Below are positions 7,546 through 15,502 of a stretch of DNA of 15,502 nt, one piece after another. The stretch is from Hydrogenothermaceae bacterium. Its GTDB lineage: Bacteria > Aquificota > Aquificia > Aquificales > Hydrogenothermaceae. The stretch is from NCBI GenBank assembly GCA_012961365.1, contig DTZN01000058.1, positions 1 through 15,502 of the forward strand, written 5' to 3'. A program made the position numbers and the translations under genes. Every line of letters starts with the position of its first letter. The stretch's first letter is position 1. The notes beneath the pieces were generated by a model, which was given only the letters and a program-made list of their open reading frames with translations, was not told the origin of the DNA and ran no database searches.

Positions 7546-8732
7546 ACTTATTAGTTTCTTATTTGCTAAAATTTTTTTTCAGTTCCTTTTTATTTTTCTT
7601 TATAGCAAAATTTTTATCATTTGAATTTTTTAGCCAAATTTCTTTTTATTTTTTACTATCTAATTTCTTATTTATTGTTTTTGATTTAGGGTTATACCTT
7701 TATGTAGTAAAAGAAAGTGTTCATAATAGATTTCCTAATATTTTAAAAGCCTTCTTTTTTAAAAACTTAATAAATGCAATTACGTTAGTAATCTTTTTAA
7801 TAATAATTTTTCTATTGTTTAAAAACATTGAGTTTAGCTCTTTATTTTTATTTGTAGTAAGCTCTTTTTTATTTAGCAATTTTAGCTTTTTTAGTTATTC
7901 TTTTAGAAGAAAAGAATTTTTTCATATAGAAGCTAAACTAAACTTTTATTTATTCTTGTCAACAATGATTTTTATTTTACCTCTTTTAATTTTCAAAATT
8001 GAAGAAATAGTTTTGTATGCCTTATCTTTATTTTTATCACGTACCTTTGGTTTAATATTAGCTATAAAAGAGTTTAAAAATCTCTTTTACTATTCAATAA
8101 AAAAACCAAAGTTTAACGTAGATATAAACCTGCTTATTAAAGAGATTTTAAAATTCTTAAGAAAAAATGCATCTGTATTATTTCTTTTATCATTAATAGG
8201 TAATATATTTCTCTATTTAGATTCTTTTCTTGTGTATTATTTTGGTTTACCTTCTAATATAATATCTTCTCAGCAACTATTTTTTAGACTAACTTTACTT
8301 TTTCTTATGTTAAATGAGATAATTACAGCCTATTTTTATCCTTTATTATTAAAATCTAATAAAAATTCATCTTATTTTTATTTTTTTTCCATAGTTTTAC
8401 TTTTTTTTATTTACTCTATCATATTTTATAATTTTGATTTTAGTAAGTTCTTTGGAGATGTTTATGGTAGTATAGATAATGCAAAACCAAAAGAAGTTTT
8501 AATTTTTTTCTTTAAATCTATTTTATTATGTATAGGTACATTTTTGTCTGCAAAGGATATGCATATATATAGATTAATATCTATACTATTAGGAATTATT
8601 ACAGAATTAGTGTTATTCTTTGCTAAAAGAAATGAGATATCCTTTGAAGATATATTAGATATAATATTAATATCCAATTTTTTTGCTATGATTAGTATGT
8701 TATATATATGGAGGATTAAAATAACCAAATGA
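7539..8732 (+). CDS. Wzx-like polysaccharide flippase
   Basis: This 397-aa, very Phe/Leu/Ile-rich integral membrane protein shows roughly 10-12 hydrophobic segments. Its N-terminal pattern (helix, then FLSFEFFSQISFYFLLSN, then FDLGLYLYVVKE) resembles the Wzx/MATE-like polysaccharide exporter fold (Polysacc_synt), where an F/LG-x-x-x-F motif precedes helix 2. It would flip lipid-linked repeat units across the inner membrane. The start is TTG at 7539 with AGGAGG 5 bases upstream; no later start has a comparable site and the first helix would be lost. Its stop overlaps the pyruvyl transferase ATG (ATGA). The call rests on topology and cluster context, since these proteins share little sequence. 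Confidence 0.75.
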   Translation: MFYLLVSYLLKFFFSSFLFFFIAKFLSFEFFSQISFYFLLSNFLFIVFDLGLYLYVVKESVHNRFPNILKAFFFKNLINAITLVIFLIIIFLLFKNIEFSSLFLFVVSSFLFSNFSFFSYSFRRKEFFHIEAKLNFYLFLSTMIFILPLLIFKIEEIVLYALSLFLSRTFGLILAIKEFKNLFYYSIKKPKFNVDINLLIKEILKFLRKNASVLFLLSLIGNIFLYLDSFLVYYFGLPSNIISSQQLFFRLTLLFLMLNEIITAYFYPLLLKSNKNSSYFYFFSIVLLFFIYSIIFYNFDFSKFFGDVYGSIDNAKPKEVLIFFFKSILLCIGTFLSAKDMHIYRLISILLGIITELVLFFAKRNEISFEDILDIILISNFFAMISMLYIWRIKITK

Positions 8733-9811
8733 TTGGATTTATGGGCGGTTTTGGTGGAAACAACTTAGGAGATGAATTGATAGCTTTAGTTAATTATATG
8801 TTAGCTAATAATATAGGATTAAATAAAGAAGATATATATTTTTTTTCTTTTAACAAAATAGAATCTATGAAAAACTTTCCTGATATAAACTGGATTGAGT
8901 ACAACAAATTACCAGATTTATTTAATAAGCTAAAAAATATTAGTTATTTAAAAACAAACAAAAATTTATTTAAAAATTTTAACAAAATTATATTGGGAGC
9001 AGGAGGACTTTTCTATGATTATAGAATGTTTCATTTAATTGGATGGTATAGTAGAGTAAGTTATTTAAATAATAATAATATTCCTTATTCATTGTTTGGT
9101 GTAAGTTTGCAAAAAAGCTATAATTTATTAGGGAGGAAATTAGTAAGATATATATTAGCAAACAGTTCTTATAATAGTTTTAGGGACAGTTTATCAATTA
9201 TTTCAGCACAAAAACTTGTTAAAGGTATATATGTAGATAAAATTATAGACCCTGTATTTTATTTAAAAAAAGTTTTAAAAATCAATAAACTACAAAAATT
9301 TTCAAAGGTCTTAATTGCTCCTAGAAGGTGGAAAAATTTTAATAATCTCTATAAGGATTTGATAGAGTATTTATTAAAAAATAAAATAGAATTTGATTTT
9401 TGGGCTTTAGATTTACGCGAAGATATAGACTTTTGTAAAAAGTTGCAAAATATGTTTAATTTAAATAATCAAATTTTACAAACACCAATAAAAATTGGTT
9501 TAAACAAAATTTTTGAGATAATAAACAATTACGAATATATAATAGGAGTAAGATTTCATTCTATAGTTATAGCTTCTATTTTAGGGAAAAAGATAATAGC
9601 TATACCTTATGATTTAAAAGTAAATGGACTTATGAAAGATTTATACTTATCTAAATTTCTTTATACAGAAGGTAATATAAATCAATTCTTAGATAAATCT
9701 TTTAATGAATGGTATAAAAAAGGGAAAGACTATATAGATTTATACTCATCTTATATTAATGATAGCATACCTCTTATTGAGGAAAGTTTTGAAAAAGCAA
9801 TTTTTTCTTAA
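8729..9811 (+). CDS. Polysaccharide pyruvyl transferase (CsaB/WcaK type)
   Basis: This 360-aa enzyme is predicted to add a pyruvate ketal to a sugar of the polymer, using phosphoenolpyruvate. Near the N-terminus MGGFGGNNLGDELI is the family glycine-rich motif, and ILGAGGLFYDY (about 88-98) is the second conserved motif. GVRFHSIVIASILGKKIIAIPYDLKV (about 273-298) matches the hallmark C-terminal block with its conserved Arg and His (R275, H277). The length is normal. It acts in the cytoplasm on the lipid-linked unit or nucleotide sugar. Pyruvylation gives surface glycans negative charge, and in some Gram-positives it anchors S-layer-homology proteins; whether that applies here is unknown. The start overlaps the flippase stop. 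Confidence 0.88.
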   Translation: MIGFMGGFGGNNLGDELIALVNYMLANNIGLNKEDIYFFSFNKIESMKNFPDINWIEYNKLPDLFNKLKNISYLKTNKNLFKNFNKIILGAGGLFYDYRMFHLIGWYSRVSYLNNNNIPYSLFGVSLQKSYNLLGRKLVRYILANSSYNSFRDSLSIISAQKLVKGIYVDKIIDPVFYLKKVLKINKLQKFSKVLIAPRRWKNFNNLYKDLIEYLLKNKIEFDFWALDLREDIDFCKKLQNMFNLNNQILQTPIKIGLNKIFEIINNYEYIIGVRFHSIVIASILGKKIIAIPYDLKVNGLMKDLYLSKFLYTEGNINQFLDKSFNEWYKKGKDYIDLYSSYINDSIPLIEESFEKAIFS

Positions 9812-11015
9812 AGACATAGCTATATTTGTAGCCATATTTTTATATCCTATAGGAATTTTAATACCACATTGGTATGAATTTGGTATAAATATTAAAGGAA
9901 AATACTTATATTATGAAGACTTTTTATCTTTTTTTGCTTTTAGTTATATAATATTAAATTTAGCTGTAAAATATAAATTAGTACTTAATAGACAGATATT
10001 ATTAGTATTTACTATAGTTATATTAGGTATATTAACAGCTTTTATAAATGGAAACTCTATTTTATATTTATTAAAAGACATAAGAATTCCATTTTATATA
10101 ATAGTAACCACAATATTCTTTTTTATGATACATAAATACATAACTTTAAAAGAGGTTTTACTTTCCATAAAAGTATATATCATTGTTTCTGTACTTTATT
10201 TTATTATGATTTTATATAGTTATTTATTTAAAACATTTTTATATTTATATCGCGATGAGGTTCTATCTTTAGGATTAGATAGACTATCTTATGGAAATGA
10301 AATATCTATATTTATCTTGACTACTGTAGTTATTATATTTAAAAAAGAGAAATTAATAAAATCCTATTGGCTTTTCCCTCTAATTTTGCAAAATTTCATT
10401 TATATTATAACTTCTTTACGAAGGGCTTTTATTATATTTTTATTCGCAAATTTTTATTTATATGTAAAAAATATTATTTTACTAAATTTTTCAAAAGGGA
10501 TTAGGGTTTTAGCTATATCTGTGGTGTTTATATTTGTATTTATTATGGCCATAATTTTCTTAGGAAAAAGAATCTCTTTAGAAGAAGGGTCTTTAGCAAC
10601 AAGATTGTTTTCTTATTTCTATAATATAGAAATGGTTATTACAAATCACCCTATTTTAGGGTATGGATTAGGTTCTGTAATGCTTGTTACCAAAAAAAAT
10701 ATAGGAGGATTTGATTTAGAGAAAAATTTTGTAGATAGTTCTATTATAACTTCGATATATAAATTTGGCATAATTTTTGGTAGTGCTTATTTGATAAGTA
10801 TATTTATTATTTTTAAAAGATTTGTAAAATGTTTGAAAGAAAAAAACATTATCTTATCTGTATTGTTTGCATTCTCTATTTTTTCATCTTACCTTATAAC
10901 AGCTCAAAGGGAGATTATATATATACTTGAACTATTAATGTTTTTAAGTATAAAATGTAAATACGAGGTGGTAGAAATTGAAAAAAGTAATGTTTATATT
11001 TGGAACAAGACCTGA
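9789..11015 (+). CDS. O-antigen polymerase/ligase-like membrane protein (Wzy-like)
   Basis: This is an integral membrane protein of 408 residues from the chosen start, with about ten or more hydrophobic helices. A large loop carries NHPILGYGLG (from about residue 286), followed by FVDSSIITSIYKFGIIFG. This is the pattern of Wzy polymerases and WaaL ligases (His-Pro-x-x-Gly-x-Gly, then a helix with Lys-Phe-Gly). With a flippase beside it, polymerase is likelier than ligase. The chosen start is TTG 9789, preceded by GAGG (9779-9782) at 6 bases. An in-frame ATG at 9759 would add ten residues but lacks a ribosome binding site. The overlap with the upstream gene is 23 bases, and the 3' end overlaps wecB by 38. 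Confidence 0.75.
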   Translation: MKKQFFLKDIAIFVAIFLYPIGILIPHWYEFGINIKGKYLYYEDFLSFFAFSYIILNLAVKYKLVLNRQILLVFTIVILGILTAFINGNSILYLLKDIRIPFYIIVTTIFFFMIHKYITLKEVLLSIKVYIIVSVLYFIMILYSYLFKTFLYLYRDEVLSLGLDRLSYGNEISIFILTTVVIIFKKEKLIKSYWLFPLILQNFIYIITSLRRAFIIFLFANFYLYVKNIILLNFSKGIRVLAISVVFIFVFIMAIIFLGKRISLEEGSLATRLFSYFYNIEMVITNHPILGYGLGSVMLVTKKNIGGFDLEKNFVDSSIITSIYKFGIIFGSAYLISIFIIFKRFVKCLKEKNIILSVLFAFSIFSSYLITAQREIIYILELLMFLSIKCKYEVVEIEKSNVYIWNKT

Positions 11016-12096
11016 AGCAATTAAGTTAGCTCCTATTATAAAAAAATTTGGCGAATATAATAATCACATTAATATTAAAATCTGTATAACAGCTCAACAT
11101 AGAGAGATGCTTGATCAGGTATTAAACTTTTTTCAAATCAATCCTGATTATGATTTAAATTTAATGAAAATAAATCAATCATTATTTGATGTCACATCAG
11201 ATATATTAAAAAATTTGGAACCTGTTTTAAAAAAAGAAAAACCTGATATGGTTTTTATACAAGGAGATACAACAACAGCTCTTGTTGGGGCTTTGGCTTC
11301 TTTCTATATGAAAATACCAGTAGCACATGTCGAAGCTGGCTTAAGAAGTCATAATAAATATTCTCCTTTTCCGGAAGAAATAAATAGAGTGTTAGTAGGA
11401 CATTTGGCTGATTATCATTTTGCTCCTACTGAAAAAGCAAAAGAAAATCTATATAATGAAAACATAAAAGAAAATGTTTGGGTTGTTGGTAATACTGTTA
11501 TAGACGCTTTATATTTAGGATTAGACATTATTAAAAAGCATGAAGAAACAAAGTATTATAATTATTTTCATTTTATTGACTTTTCCAAAAAAATAATTCT
11601 CGTTACGGGACATAGAAGAGAAAGCTTTGGAAAACCTTTTGAAAATATTTGCTATGCACTAAAAGAATTAGTAAGGGAATATAAAGATATAGAGATAGTT
11701 TATCCAGTTCATTTAAACCCAAATATTAGGGAACCTGTAAATAGGATATTAAAAGGTGAAGAAAGAATACATCTAATAGAACCTCTTGAATATCAATATT
11801 TAATATGGTTAATGGATAAATCTTACCTGATATTAACAGATTCTGGAGGTATACAAGAAGAAGCTCCAAGTTTGGGAAAACCTGTATTAGTGATGAGAGA
11901 TGTTACAGAAAGATTAGAAGGAATTAAAGCTGGAACTGCAAAATTAGTAGGGACTAAAAAAGAAGTCATTATAAAAGCAGTATCTAAATTAATTGAAGAT
12001 TTTGATTTATATACTGCAATGAGTAAAATAAAAAATCCTTACGGAGATGGAAAAGCAAGTAATAGAATATTAAACATAATCAAAAAGGTTTTATAG
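10978..12096 (+). CDS. wecB: UDP-N-acetylglucosamine 2-epimerase (non-hydrolysing)
   Basis: This 372-aa cytoplasmic enzyme interconverts UDP-GlcNAc and UDP-ManNAc. Family motifs are present in order: FGTRPEAIKLAP (8-19), AQHREMLDQVL (39-49), QGDTTTALVGA (95-105), HVEAGLRS (117-124), FPEEINRVL (131-139), VTGHRRESFG (209-218) and TDSGGIQEEAPSLGKPVLVMRD (287-308). The acidic and histidine residues of the active site (D97, E119, E133, H212) are all there. The start is TTG 10978 with GAGGTG at 10965-10970; the following residues KKVMFIFGTRP align with the usual N-terminus. The product suggests that the polymer holds ManNAc, or an acid made from it by a dehydrogenase not in this window. Confidence 0.95.
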   Translation: MKKVMFIFGTRPEAIKLAPIIKKFGEYNNHINIKICITAQHREMLDQVLNFFQINPDYDLNLMKINQSLFDVTSDILKNLEPVLKKEKPDMVFIQGDTTTALVGALASFYMKIPVAHVEAGLRSHNKYSPFPEEINRVLVGHLADYHFAPTEKAKENLYNENIKENVWVVGNTVIDALYLGLDIIKKHEETKYYNYFHFIDFSKKIILVTGHRRESFGKPFENICYALKELVREYKDIEIVYPVHLNPNIREPVNRILKGEERIHLIEPLEYQYLIWLMDKSYLILTDSGGIQEEAPSLGKPVLVMRDVTERLEGIKAGTAKLVGTKKEVIIKAVSKLIEDFDLYTAMSKIKNPYGDGKASNRILNIIKKVL

Positions 12097-13230
12097 ATGA
12101 GAGTATTATTTTTATCACGTAAATCTTTATTTTCTGCTCCTGGTGGAGATACTACTCAGATTTTAAAAACTGCAGAATATTTAGAAAACTTAGGGTTAAA
12201 AATAGATATTTCCACAGAGTTAGAACCAAATCTAAAGGATTATGATATAGTTCATGTTTTTAATCTCATGAGAGGGCAAGAAGCATATATCCAAGTACTT
12301 AATGCAAAAAAACAAGGAAAACCAGTATCTTTATCTACAATTTACGGATTATATACAGAATATGAAAAAAAGGCCTCAGGTGGAATAAGGCAGAAATTAG
12401 CGAATTTATTATCTCCTTATCAAATGGAATACTTAAAAATATTAGCACGGGCTATAAGAAATAGGGAACTTCATAAAGGAAGTATACAAATTTTACTAAA
12501 AGGTTATTATAAAGTTCTTAAAGAAACTTGTAATATGGTTGATGTTTTTTTTCCCAATTCAGAATCTGAAATTCAAAGGGTGATTAATGATTTTCAACTT
12601 AGTAATATAAAATATATTATTGTTCCTAATGCAGTAGATCTAAAAATTTTTGATTATCATAATGTTAAAGTTGAAAAGGAAATAGAAGAAAAATTTAAAG
12701 ATTGTATTTTGTGTGTAGCTCGCATTGAAGGTAGAAAATCTCAATTGAATTTAGTTAAAGCAATAAAAGATTTACCTTATAAATTAGTCTTGATAGGAAA
12801 GCCAGCACCTAATCATATGAAATATTATGAAAGGGTCAGGAAAGAAGCTGGAAATAATGTAATATTTTTAGGACAAATAAACCATGAAAAATTAGCACAA
12901 TATTATAAAGTTGCAAAAGTTCATGCTTTAATAAGTTGGATGGAAACCCCTGGACTTTCTTCTTTGGAGGCTGCAGCCATGAAATGTAATTTAGTTATAA
13001 CCAAAAAAGGTGATACTTATGATTATTTTAAAGATTATGCATTTTACTGTGAACCTGATAATGTAGAATCAATAAAAAAATCTATAATAAATGCTTATAA
13101 CAGTCCATTTAATGAAGAACTATTTGAGCTTGTTAGGAAAAAATATACATGGGAAAATACTGCCAAAGAAACTCTAAAAGGCTACGAATTGGCGATAAAA
13201 TTACATAAAGAAAAGCTAAAAGAAAACTAA
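12097..13230 (+). CDS. Glycosyltransferase, GT4-type (GT-B fold)
   Basis: This 377-aa protein has a GT-B fold. The N-terminal acceptor domain starts with MRVLFLSRKS and a glycine-rich loop (APGGDTTQ, 14-21). The C-terminal donor domain begins near residue 203 with ILCVARIEGRKSQLNLVKAI after the linker VPNAVDLKIF (176-185). The EX7E motif of GT4 enzymes is at E283/E291 (METPGLSSLEAAA). It should transfer a sugar from a nucleotide donor to the lipid-linked repeat unit at the cytoplasmic face of the membrane. Donor and linkage cannot be read from the sequence. The start abuts the wecB stop (TAG then ATG). Confidence 0.88.
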   Translation: MRVLFLSRKSLFSAPGGDTTQILKTAEYLENLGLKIDISTELEPNLKDYDIVHVFNLMRGQEAYIQVLNAKKQGKPVSLSTIYGLYTEYEKKASGGIRQKLANLLSPYQMEYLKILARAIRNRELHKGSIQILLKGYYKVLKETCNMVDVFFPNSESEIQRVINDFQLSNIKYIIVPNAVDLKIFDYHNVKVEKEIEEKFKDCILCVARIEGRKSQLNLVKAIKDLPYKLVLIGKPAPNHMKYYERVRKEAGNNVIFLGQINHEKLAQYYKVAKVHALISWMETPGLSSLEAAAMKCNLVITKKGDTYDYFKDYAFYCEPDNVESIKKSIINAYNSPFNEELFELVRKKYTWENTAKETLKGYELAIKLHKEKLKEN

Positions 13231-13232
13231 TC

Positions 13233-14330
13233 ATGAAAATAGCTATACTTGGAACAAGAGGAATTCCTAATAATTATGGTGGATTTGAACAAAGTGCAGA
13301 AAAGTTATCTATTTATTGGTTAAAAGCAGGTCACAAGGTTACTGTTTACAATCCTGACTATCATCCTTATAAAAAATCAGAATGGAATGAAGTAGAAATA
13401 ATACATATTTTTTCAAGAGAAGATAAATTAGGATTATGGGGAACATTTATATATGATTATTTATGTCTAAAAGATGCTGTAAATAAAGATTTTGACATAA
13501 TATTAAATTTGGGATATGTTCCAAGCTCATTATTTTTTGGTTTAAAAAATAAAACAAAAGCAAAATTTGTAACTAACATGGATGGTTTAGAATGGAAAAG
13601 AACTAAGTGGAATAAACTTTTAAAAAAATTTATAAAATTTTGTGAAAATAAGGCAGTAAATCTAAGTGATTATCTAATAGCTGATAACCAAGGTATCAAG
13701 GATTATTATATTAATAGTTATAACATTAAAAATATTTCTTTTATTCCATATGGTGCTGAGCTTTTTAATAATCCAAATGTTAAATTTTTAGAAGAATTTG
13801 ATATAGAACCTTATTCTTATTATATTCTTATAGCCAGACTAGAACCTGAAAATAATATAGAAACTATATTAGAGGGTTATGTTATGTCTAAGTCTAATAA
13901 ACCTTTTATAGTTGTAGGTGGCTTGAAGAATAAGTATGCTAAATATTTAATTAATAAGTTTAAAAGTAATAAAAATATTAAATTTGTAGGAGGTATTTAT
14001 GATTATAATAAACTAAGCACTTTAAGATGGTATGCAAAATTTTATTTTCATGGCCATTCTGTAGGTGGAACAAATCCATCACTATTAGAAGCAATGGCAT
14101 CAAATGCTTACATAGTAGCCCATAATAATATTTTTAATAAAAACGTGTTAGGAGATGATGCGTTTTTCTTTAACAATTCAAAAGATATCAGCACTATAAT
14201 TAGTAAAGATGATGATAGTTATAGAGAAAAATTCATAGAAAGAAACAGAAAAAAAATCAAAGATATCTATAATTGGGAAAAGGTTAGTAAAGAATATGTA
14301 AAAGTATTTAAAGAGGTATTAAATAAATGA
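13233..14330 (+). CDS. Glycosyltransferase with DUF1972 domain, probable rhamnosyltransferase
   Basis: The N-terminus [21 protein letters not shown] (about 5-25) is the DUF1972 signature, found in GT4-related transferases including pneumococcal Cps2T, a beta-1,4-rhamnosyltransferase. Further motifs are [12 protein letters not shown] (115-126), [10 protein letters not shown] (201-210) and [17 protein letters not shown] (274-290), the last being the donor-site block. The length of 365 aa is normal for the family. It is immediately followed, with a four-base overlap, by RmlA, which makes the dTDP-glucose precursor of dTDP-rhamnose, so rhamnose as donor is a reasonable inference but not proven. 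It starts two bases after the preceding stop. Confidence 0.88.
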   Translation: MKIAILGTRGIPNNYGGFEQSAEKLSIYWLKAGHKVTVYNPDYHPYKKSEWNEVEIIHIFSREDKLGLWGTFIYDYLCLKDAVNKDFDIILNLGYVPSSLFFGLKNKTKAKFVTNMDGLEWKRTKWNKLLKKFIKFCENKAVNLSDYLIADNQGIKDYYINSYNIKNISFIPYGAELFNNPNVKFLEEFDIEPYSYYILIARLEPENNIETILEGYVMSKSNKPFIVVGGLKNKYAKYLINKFKSNKNIKFVGGIYDYNKLSTLRWYAKFYFHGHSVGGTNPSLLEAMASNAYIVAHNNIFNKNVLGDDAFFFNNSKDISTIISKDDDSYREKFIERNRKKIKDIYNWEKVSKEYVKVFKEVLNK

Positions 14331-15205
14331 AAGCAGTTATACTTGCAGGTGGAAGTGGTACAAGACTTTATCCTGTAACAACTATAATTAATAAACATCT
14401 GCTTCCTATCTATAATAAGCCAATGATTTATTATCCTTTATCGCTTGTTATGTTACTTAGGATAAAAGATGTTTTATTTATCGTTAATCCGCATGATTTA
14501 GAGAATTTTCAAAATCTATTGAAAGATGGGTCCCATATTGGAATGAATATAAAGTATAAAGTTCAGGAAAAACCAAATGGTCTTGCAGAAGGATTGATAT
14601 TAGCTGAAGATTTCATAAAAAATGATAGTATTTGTTATGTTCTTGGAGATAACATTTTTTTTGGACATCACCTTCCAAAATTAATGAAAGAAGCTTTAAA
14701 AGAAATAGAACACAAAGGGGGAGCTTACATTTTTGGTTATTATGTAAAAGATCCAGAAAGGTTCGGAGTAGTGGAGTTTGACGAATATAGAAATGTAATT
14801 TCAATAGAAGAAAAACCAAAAAAACCAAAATCCCATTATGCAGTAGTTGGTATGTATTTTTATGATAATAAAGCAATAGAAATAGCAAAAAATATAAAAC
14901 CATCTGAAAGGGGAGAACTTGAGATTACTTCTGTTAATGAAGAATATCTTAAACGTGGGAAATTAAGAGTAAAACTTTTAGGTAGAGGGTTTGCATGGTT
15001 TGATGCAGGGACACACGATAGTTTTCTTGAAGCAGGAGAGTTTGTAGCAACTATAGAAAATAAAACAGGTCTTATGATTGGTTGTATAGAGGAAATTGCC
15101 TATAAAAATGGCTGGATAACAAAAGAACAATTATTAAAGTTGGCAAATCCTTTAAAAAAAACTGAATATGGAAGATACCTTATAGAGTTAGCAGAAAATT
15201 CATAG
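14327..15205 (+). CDS. rmlA: Glucose-1-phosphate thymidylyltransferase
   Basis: This 292-aa enzyme joins glucose-1-phosphate and dTTP to give dTDP-glucose, the first step to dTDP-rhamnose and related sugars. Motifs are LAGGSGTRL (6-14), [17 protein letters not shown] (22-38), GDNIFFG (107-113), EEKP (161-164), [13 protein letters not shown] (196-208) and [10 protein letters not shown] (224-233), with D108 and D226 as expected metal ligands. KH stands where E. coli RmlA has KQ (residues 23-24), a variant I believe occurs elsewhere in the family. The tail ([10 protein letters not shown]) is complete. rmlB, rmlC and rmlD are not in the window. The stop codon overlaps the first bases of the inverted repeat of the downstream mobile-element relic, without shortening the protein. 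Confidence 0.95.
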   Translation: MKAVILAGGSGTRLYPVTTIINKHLLPIYNKPMIYYPLSLVMLLRIKDVLFIVNPHDLENFQNLLKDGSHIGMNIKYKVQEKPNGLAEGLILAEDFIKNDSICYVLGDNIFFGHHLPKLMKEALKEIEHKGGAYIFGYYVKDPERFGVVEFDEYRNVISIEEKPKKPKSHYAVVGMYFYDNKAIEIAKNIKPSERGELEITSVNEEYLKRGKLRVKLLGRGFAWFDAGTHDSFLEAGEFVATIENKTGLMIGCIEEIAYKNGWITKEQLLKLANPLKKTEYGRYLIELAENS

Positions 15206-15258
15206 GACACCTTTTGAAACTTTTTGTTAGGTTTTATATAGTTTTCAAAAGGTGTCCT
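15204..15258. repeat. 16-bp perfect inverted repeat abutting rmlA
   Basis: Bases 15204-15219 (AGGACACCTTTTGAAA) are exactly complementary to 15243-15258, with a 23-base loop. The left arm begins inside the rmlA stop codon. There is no T-run after it on either strand, so it is a poor intrinsic terminator. Its place at the far 3' side of a - strand TnpB remnant suggests the right-end hairpin of a transposon or the last stem of an omegaRNA. It could still help end or stabilise the rmlA transcript. Confidence 0.85.
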
Positions 15259-15340
15259 TCGCCTGCCTTCTGGCAGGGAACTACTATCGGCTATGTCTTT
15301 TAAGACACTCGCCGAATACTTGATTTAGGTCTGCATTGTA
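15204..15340 (-). ncRNA. Candidate omegaRNA-like structured region
   Basis: Reading the - strand past the TnpB-like codons there are three hairpins in a row. The first pairs CGGC/GCCG (15288-15291 with 15311-15314) around TGTCTT/AAGACA (15294-15299 with 15302-15307). The second is CCTGCC/GGCAGG with a 4-base loop (15262-15277). The third is the 16-bp inverted repeat (15204-15258). TnpB omegaRNAs come from exactly this place: the 3' end of tnpB plus the right end, with the guide taken from flanking DNA. Here the guide position would fall antisense to the last codons of rmlA. This is inference from layout; expression is unknown. Confidence 0.35.
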
Positions 15341-15460
15341 AACCTTGCCTGTTATATGGTCTTTGAAAAGACCTCTTTTTTCTCTTTTTCCATTAAATTG
15401 TTTTGTTTTTAAATCCCCTGCCACTTTTGCAAACTCACTTATGGAATAATATTTTTTCAT
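15284..15460 (-). pseudogene. TnpA-TnpB fusion remnant, 58 codons
   Basis: The frame starts at ATG 15460 (reverse strand) and stops at 15284. Residues 1-15 (MKKYYSISEFAKVAG) match the start of the MerR-like helix-turn-helix of IS607 TnpA; the remainder of the recombinase, with its catalytic serine domain, is absent. From about residue 16, GKREKRGLFKDHITGKVYN continues with ADLNQVF, which matches the C-terminal segment of TnpB variants, where KRGLF and a final NAD(L/V)N carry the last conserved RuvC Asp. All other RuvC residues are missing, so neither activity can remain. The join is in frame and open, and may be a recent deletion. It is too short to be a functional nuclease. Confidence 0.65.
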
Positions 15461-15502
15461 TTAAATTGGCTTTACATTTTTTATTGATTTATAATGAATC
15501 AT

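Larger units (their letters stand above)
15204..15480 (-). mobile_element. Internally deleted IS607-type element (relic or non-autonomous copy)
   Basis: On the - strand the first codons match an IS607 serine-recombinase start and the following codons match the tail of a TnpB-type protein. Hairpin-rich non-coding DNA follows and runs up to the rmlA stop. Order and orientation (tnpA start, tnpB end, right end) are those of a full IS607 element with the middle removed. IS607 elements lack terminal inverted repeats, so the exact ends cannot be set: the left limit is placed at the inverted repeat and the right limit just upstream of the ORF. Both limits are estimates. Confidence 0.6.

Noticed and set aside
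9759..9788. ATG at 9759 as the start of the Wzy-like gene
   Set aside because: No ribosome binding site precedes it, and it would lengthen the overlap with the pyruvyl transferase gene. TTG 9789 has GAGG at the right distance and leaves a normal charged N-terminus.
14613..14903. 96-codon open frame on the - strand inside rmlA
   Set aside because: It is the complement of the well-supported rmlA frame, with Leu-rich low-complexity content and no sign of independent expression.
15358..15373. Short palindrome GGTCTTT/AAAGACC followed by T-rich DNA on the + strand, as an rmlA terminator
   Set aside because: It lies more than 150 bases after rmlA and inside the TnpB-like codons of the other strand (the RGLFKD segment); the stem is only about 6-7 bp with a tiny loop.
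15461..15502. 14-codon frame on the - strand just upstream of the IS607 remnant ORF
   Set aside because: It is too short, touches the window edge and has no recognisable content; more likely non-coding element end or flank.
1..15502. tRNA/rRNA genes and CRISPR arrays
   Set aside because: No GC-rich cloverleaf-like segments, rRNA-like stretches or regularly spaced direct repeats were seen. Nearly the whole window is densely coding.

Overview
This strongly AT-rich window comes from a double-membraned (Gram-negative) bacterium: it encodes an outer-membrane secretin with its inner-membrane partners, and a Wzx/Wzy-type surface polysaccharide locus. Isoleucine ATA and arginine AGA codons dominate, Lys content is high, and TTG is used as a start several times. 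A low-GC, possibly thermophilic lineage such as Aquificota would fit, but the sequence alone does not fix the taxon.

Region 1 (1-5818) is the distal half of a type II secretion (T2SS) operon, all on the + strand and mostly joined by 4-base stop/start overlaps. It holds the tail of a probable pseudopilin, then GspJ, GspK, GspL, GspM (split into two overlapping frames at a run of ten A), GspC and the lipoprotein secretin GspD. The ATPase, the membrane platform protein and the major pseudopilin are not in view.

Region 2 (5819-7545) is one gene for a large acidic secreted protein of unknown family. It has its own strong ribosome binding site and a candidate promoter, and a hairpin terminator follows it. 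Its place right after the secretin makes it a candidate T2SS cargo or surface-layer-type protein.

Region 3 (7539-15205) is a tightly packed surface-glycan operon: Wzx-like flippase, polysaccharide pyruvyl transferase, Wzy-like polymerase, UDP-GlcNAc 2-epimerase (ManNAc supply), two GT4-type glycosyltransferases (the second of the DUF1972/rhamnosyltransferase type) and RmlA (dTDP-sugar supply). Together they suggest a pyruvylated heteropolymer containing ManNAc-type and dTDP-derived sugars. The rest of the pathway (rmlBCD, initiating transferase, export/chain-length proteins) lies outside. The flippase ribosome binding site is buried in the terminator hairpin that ends region 2.

Region 4 (15204-15502) is a short mobile-element relic on the - strand. 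A 58-codon ORF joins the first ~15 residues of an IS607-type serine recombinase (TnpA) to the C-terminal tail of a TnpB-type protein. It is followed by a run of hairpins ending in a 16-bp perfect inverted repeat that overlaps the rmlA stop codon. The layout matches the omegaRNA/right-end zone of a TnpB element after an internal deletion. The three observations most worth checking are this relic, the split gspM and the hairpin-buried start of the flippase.
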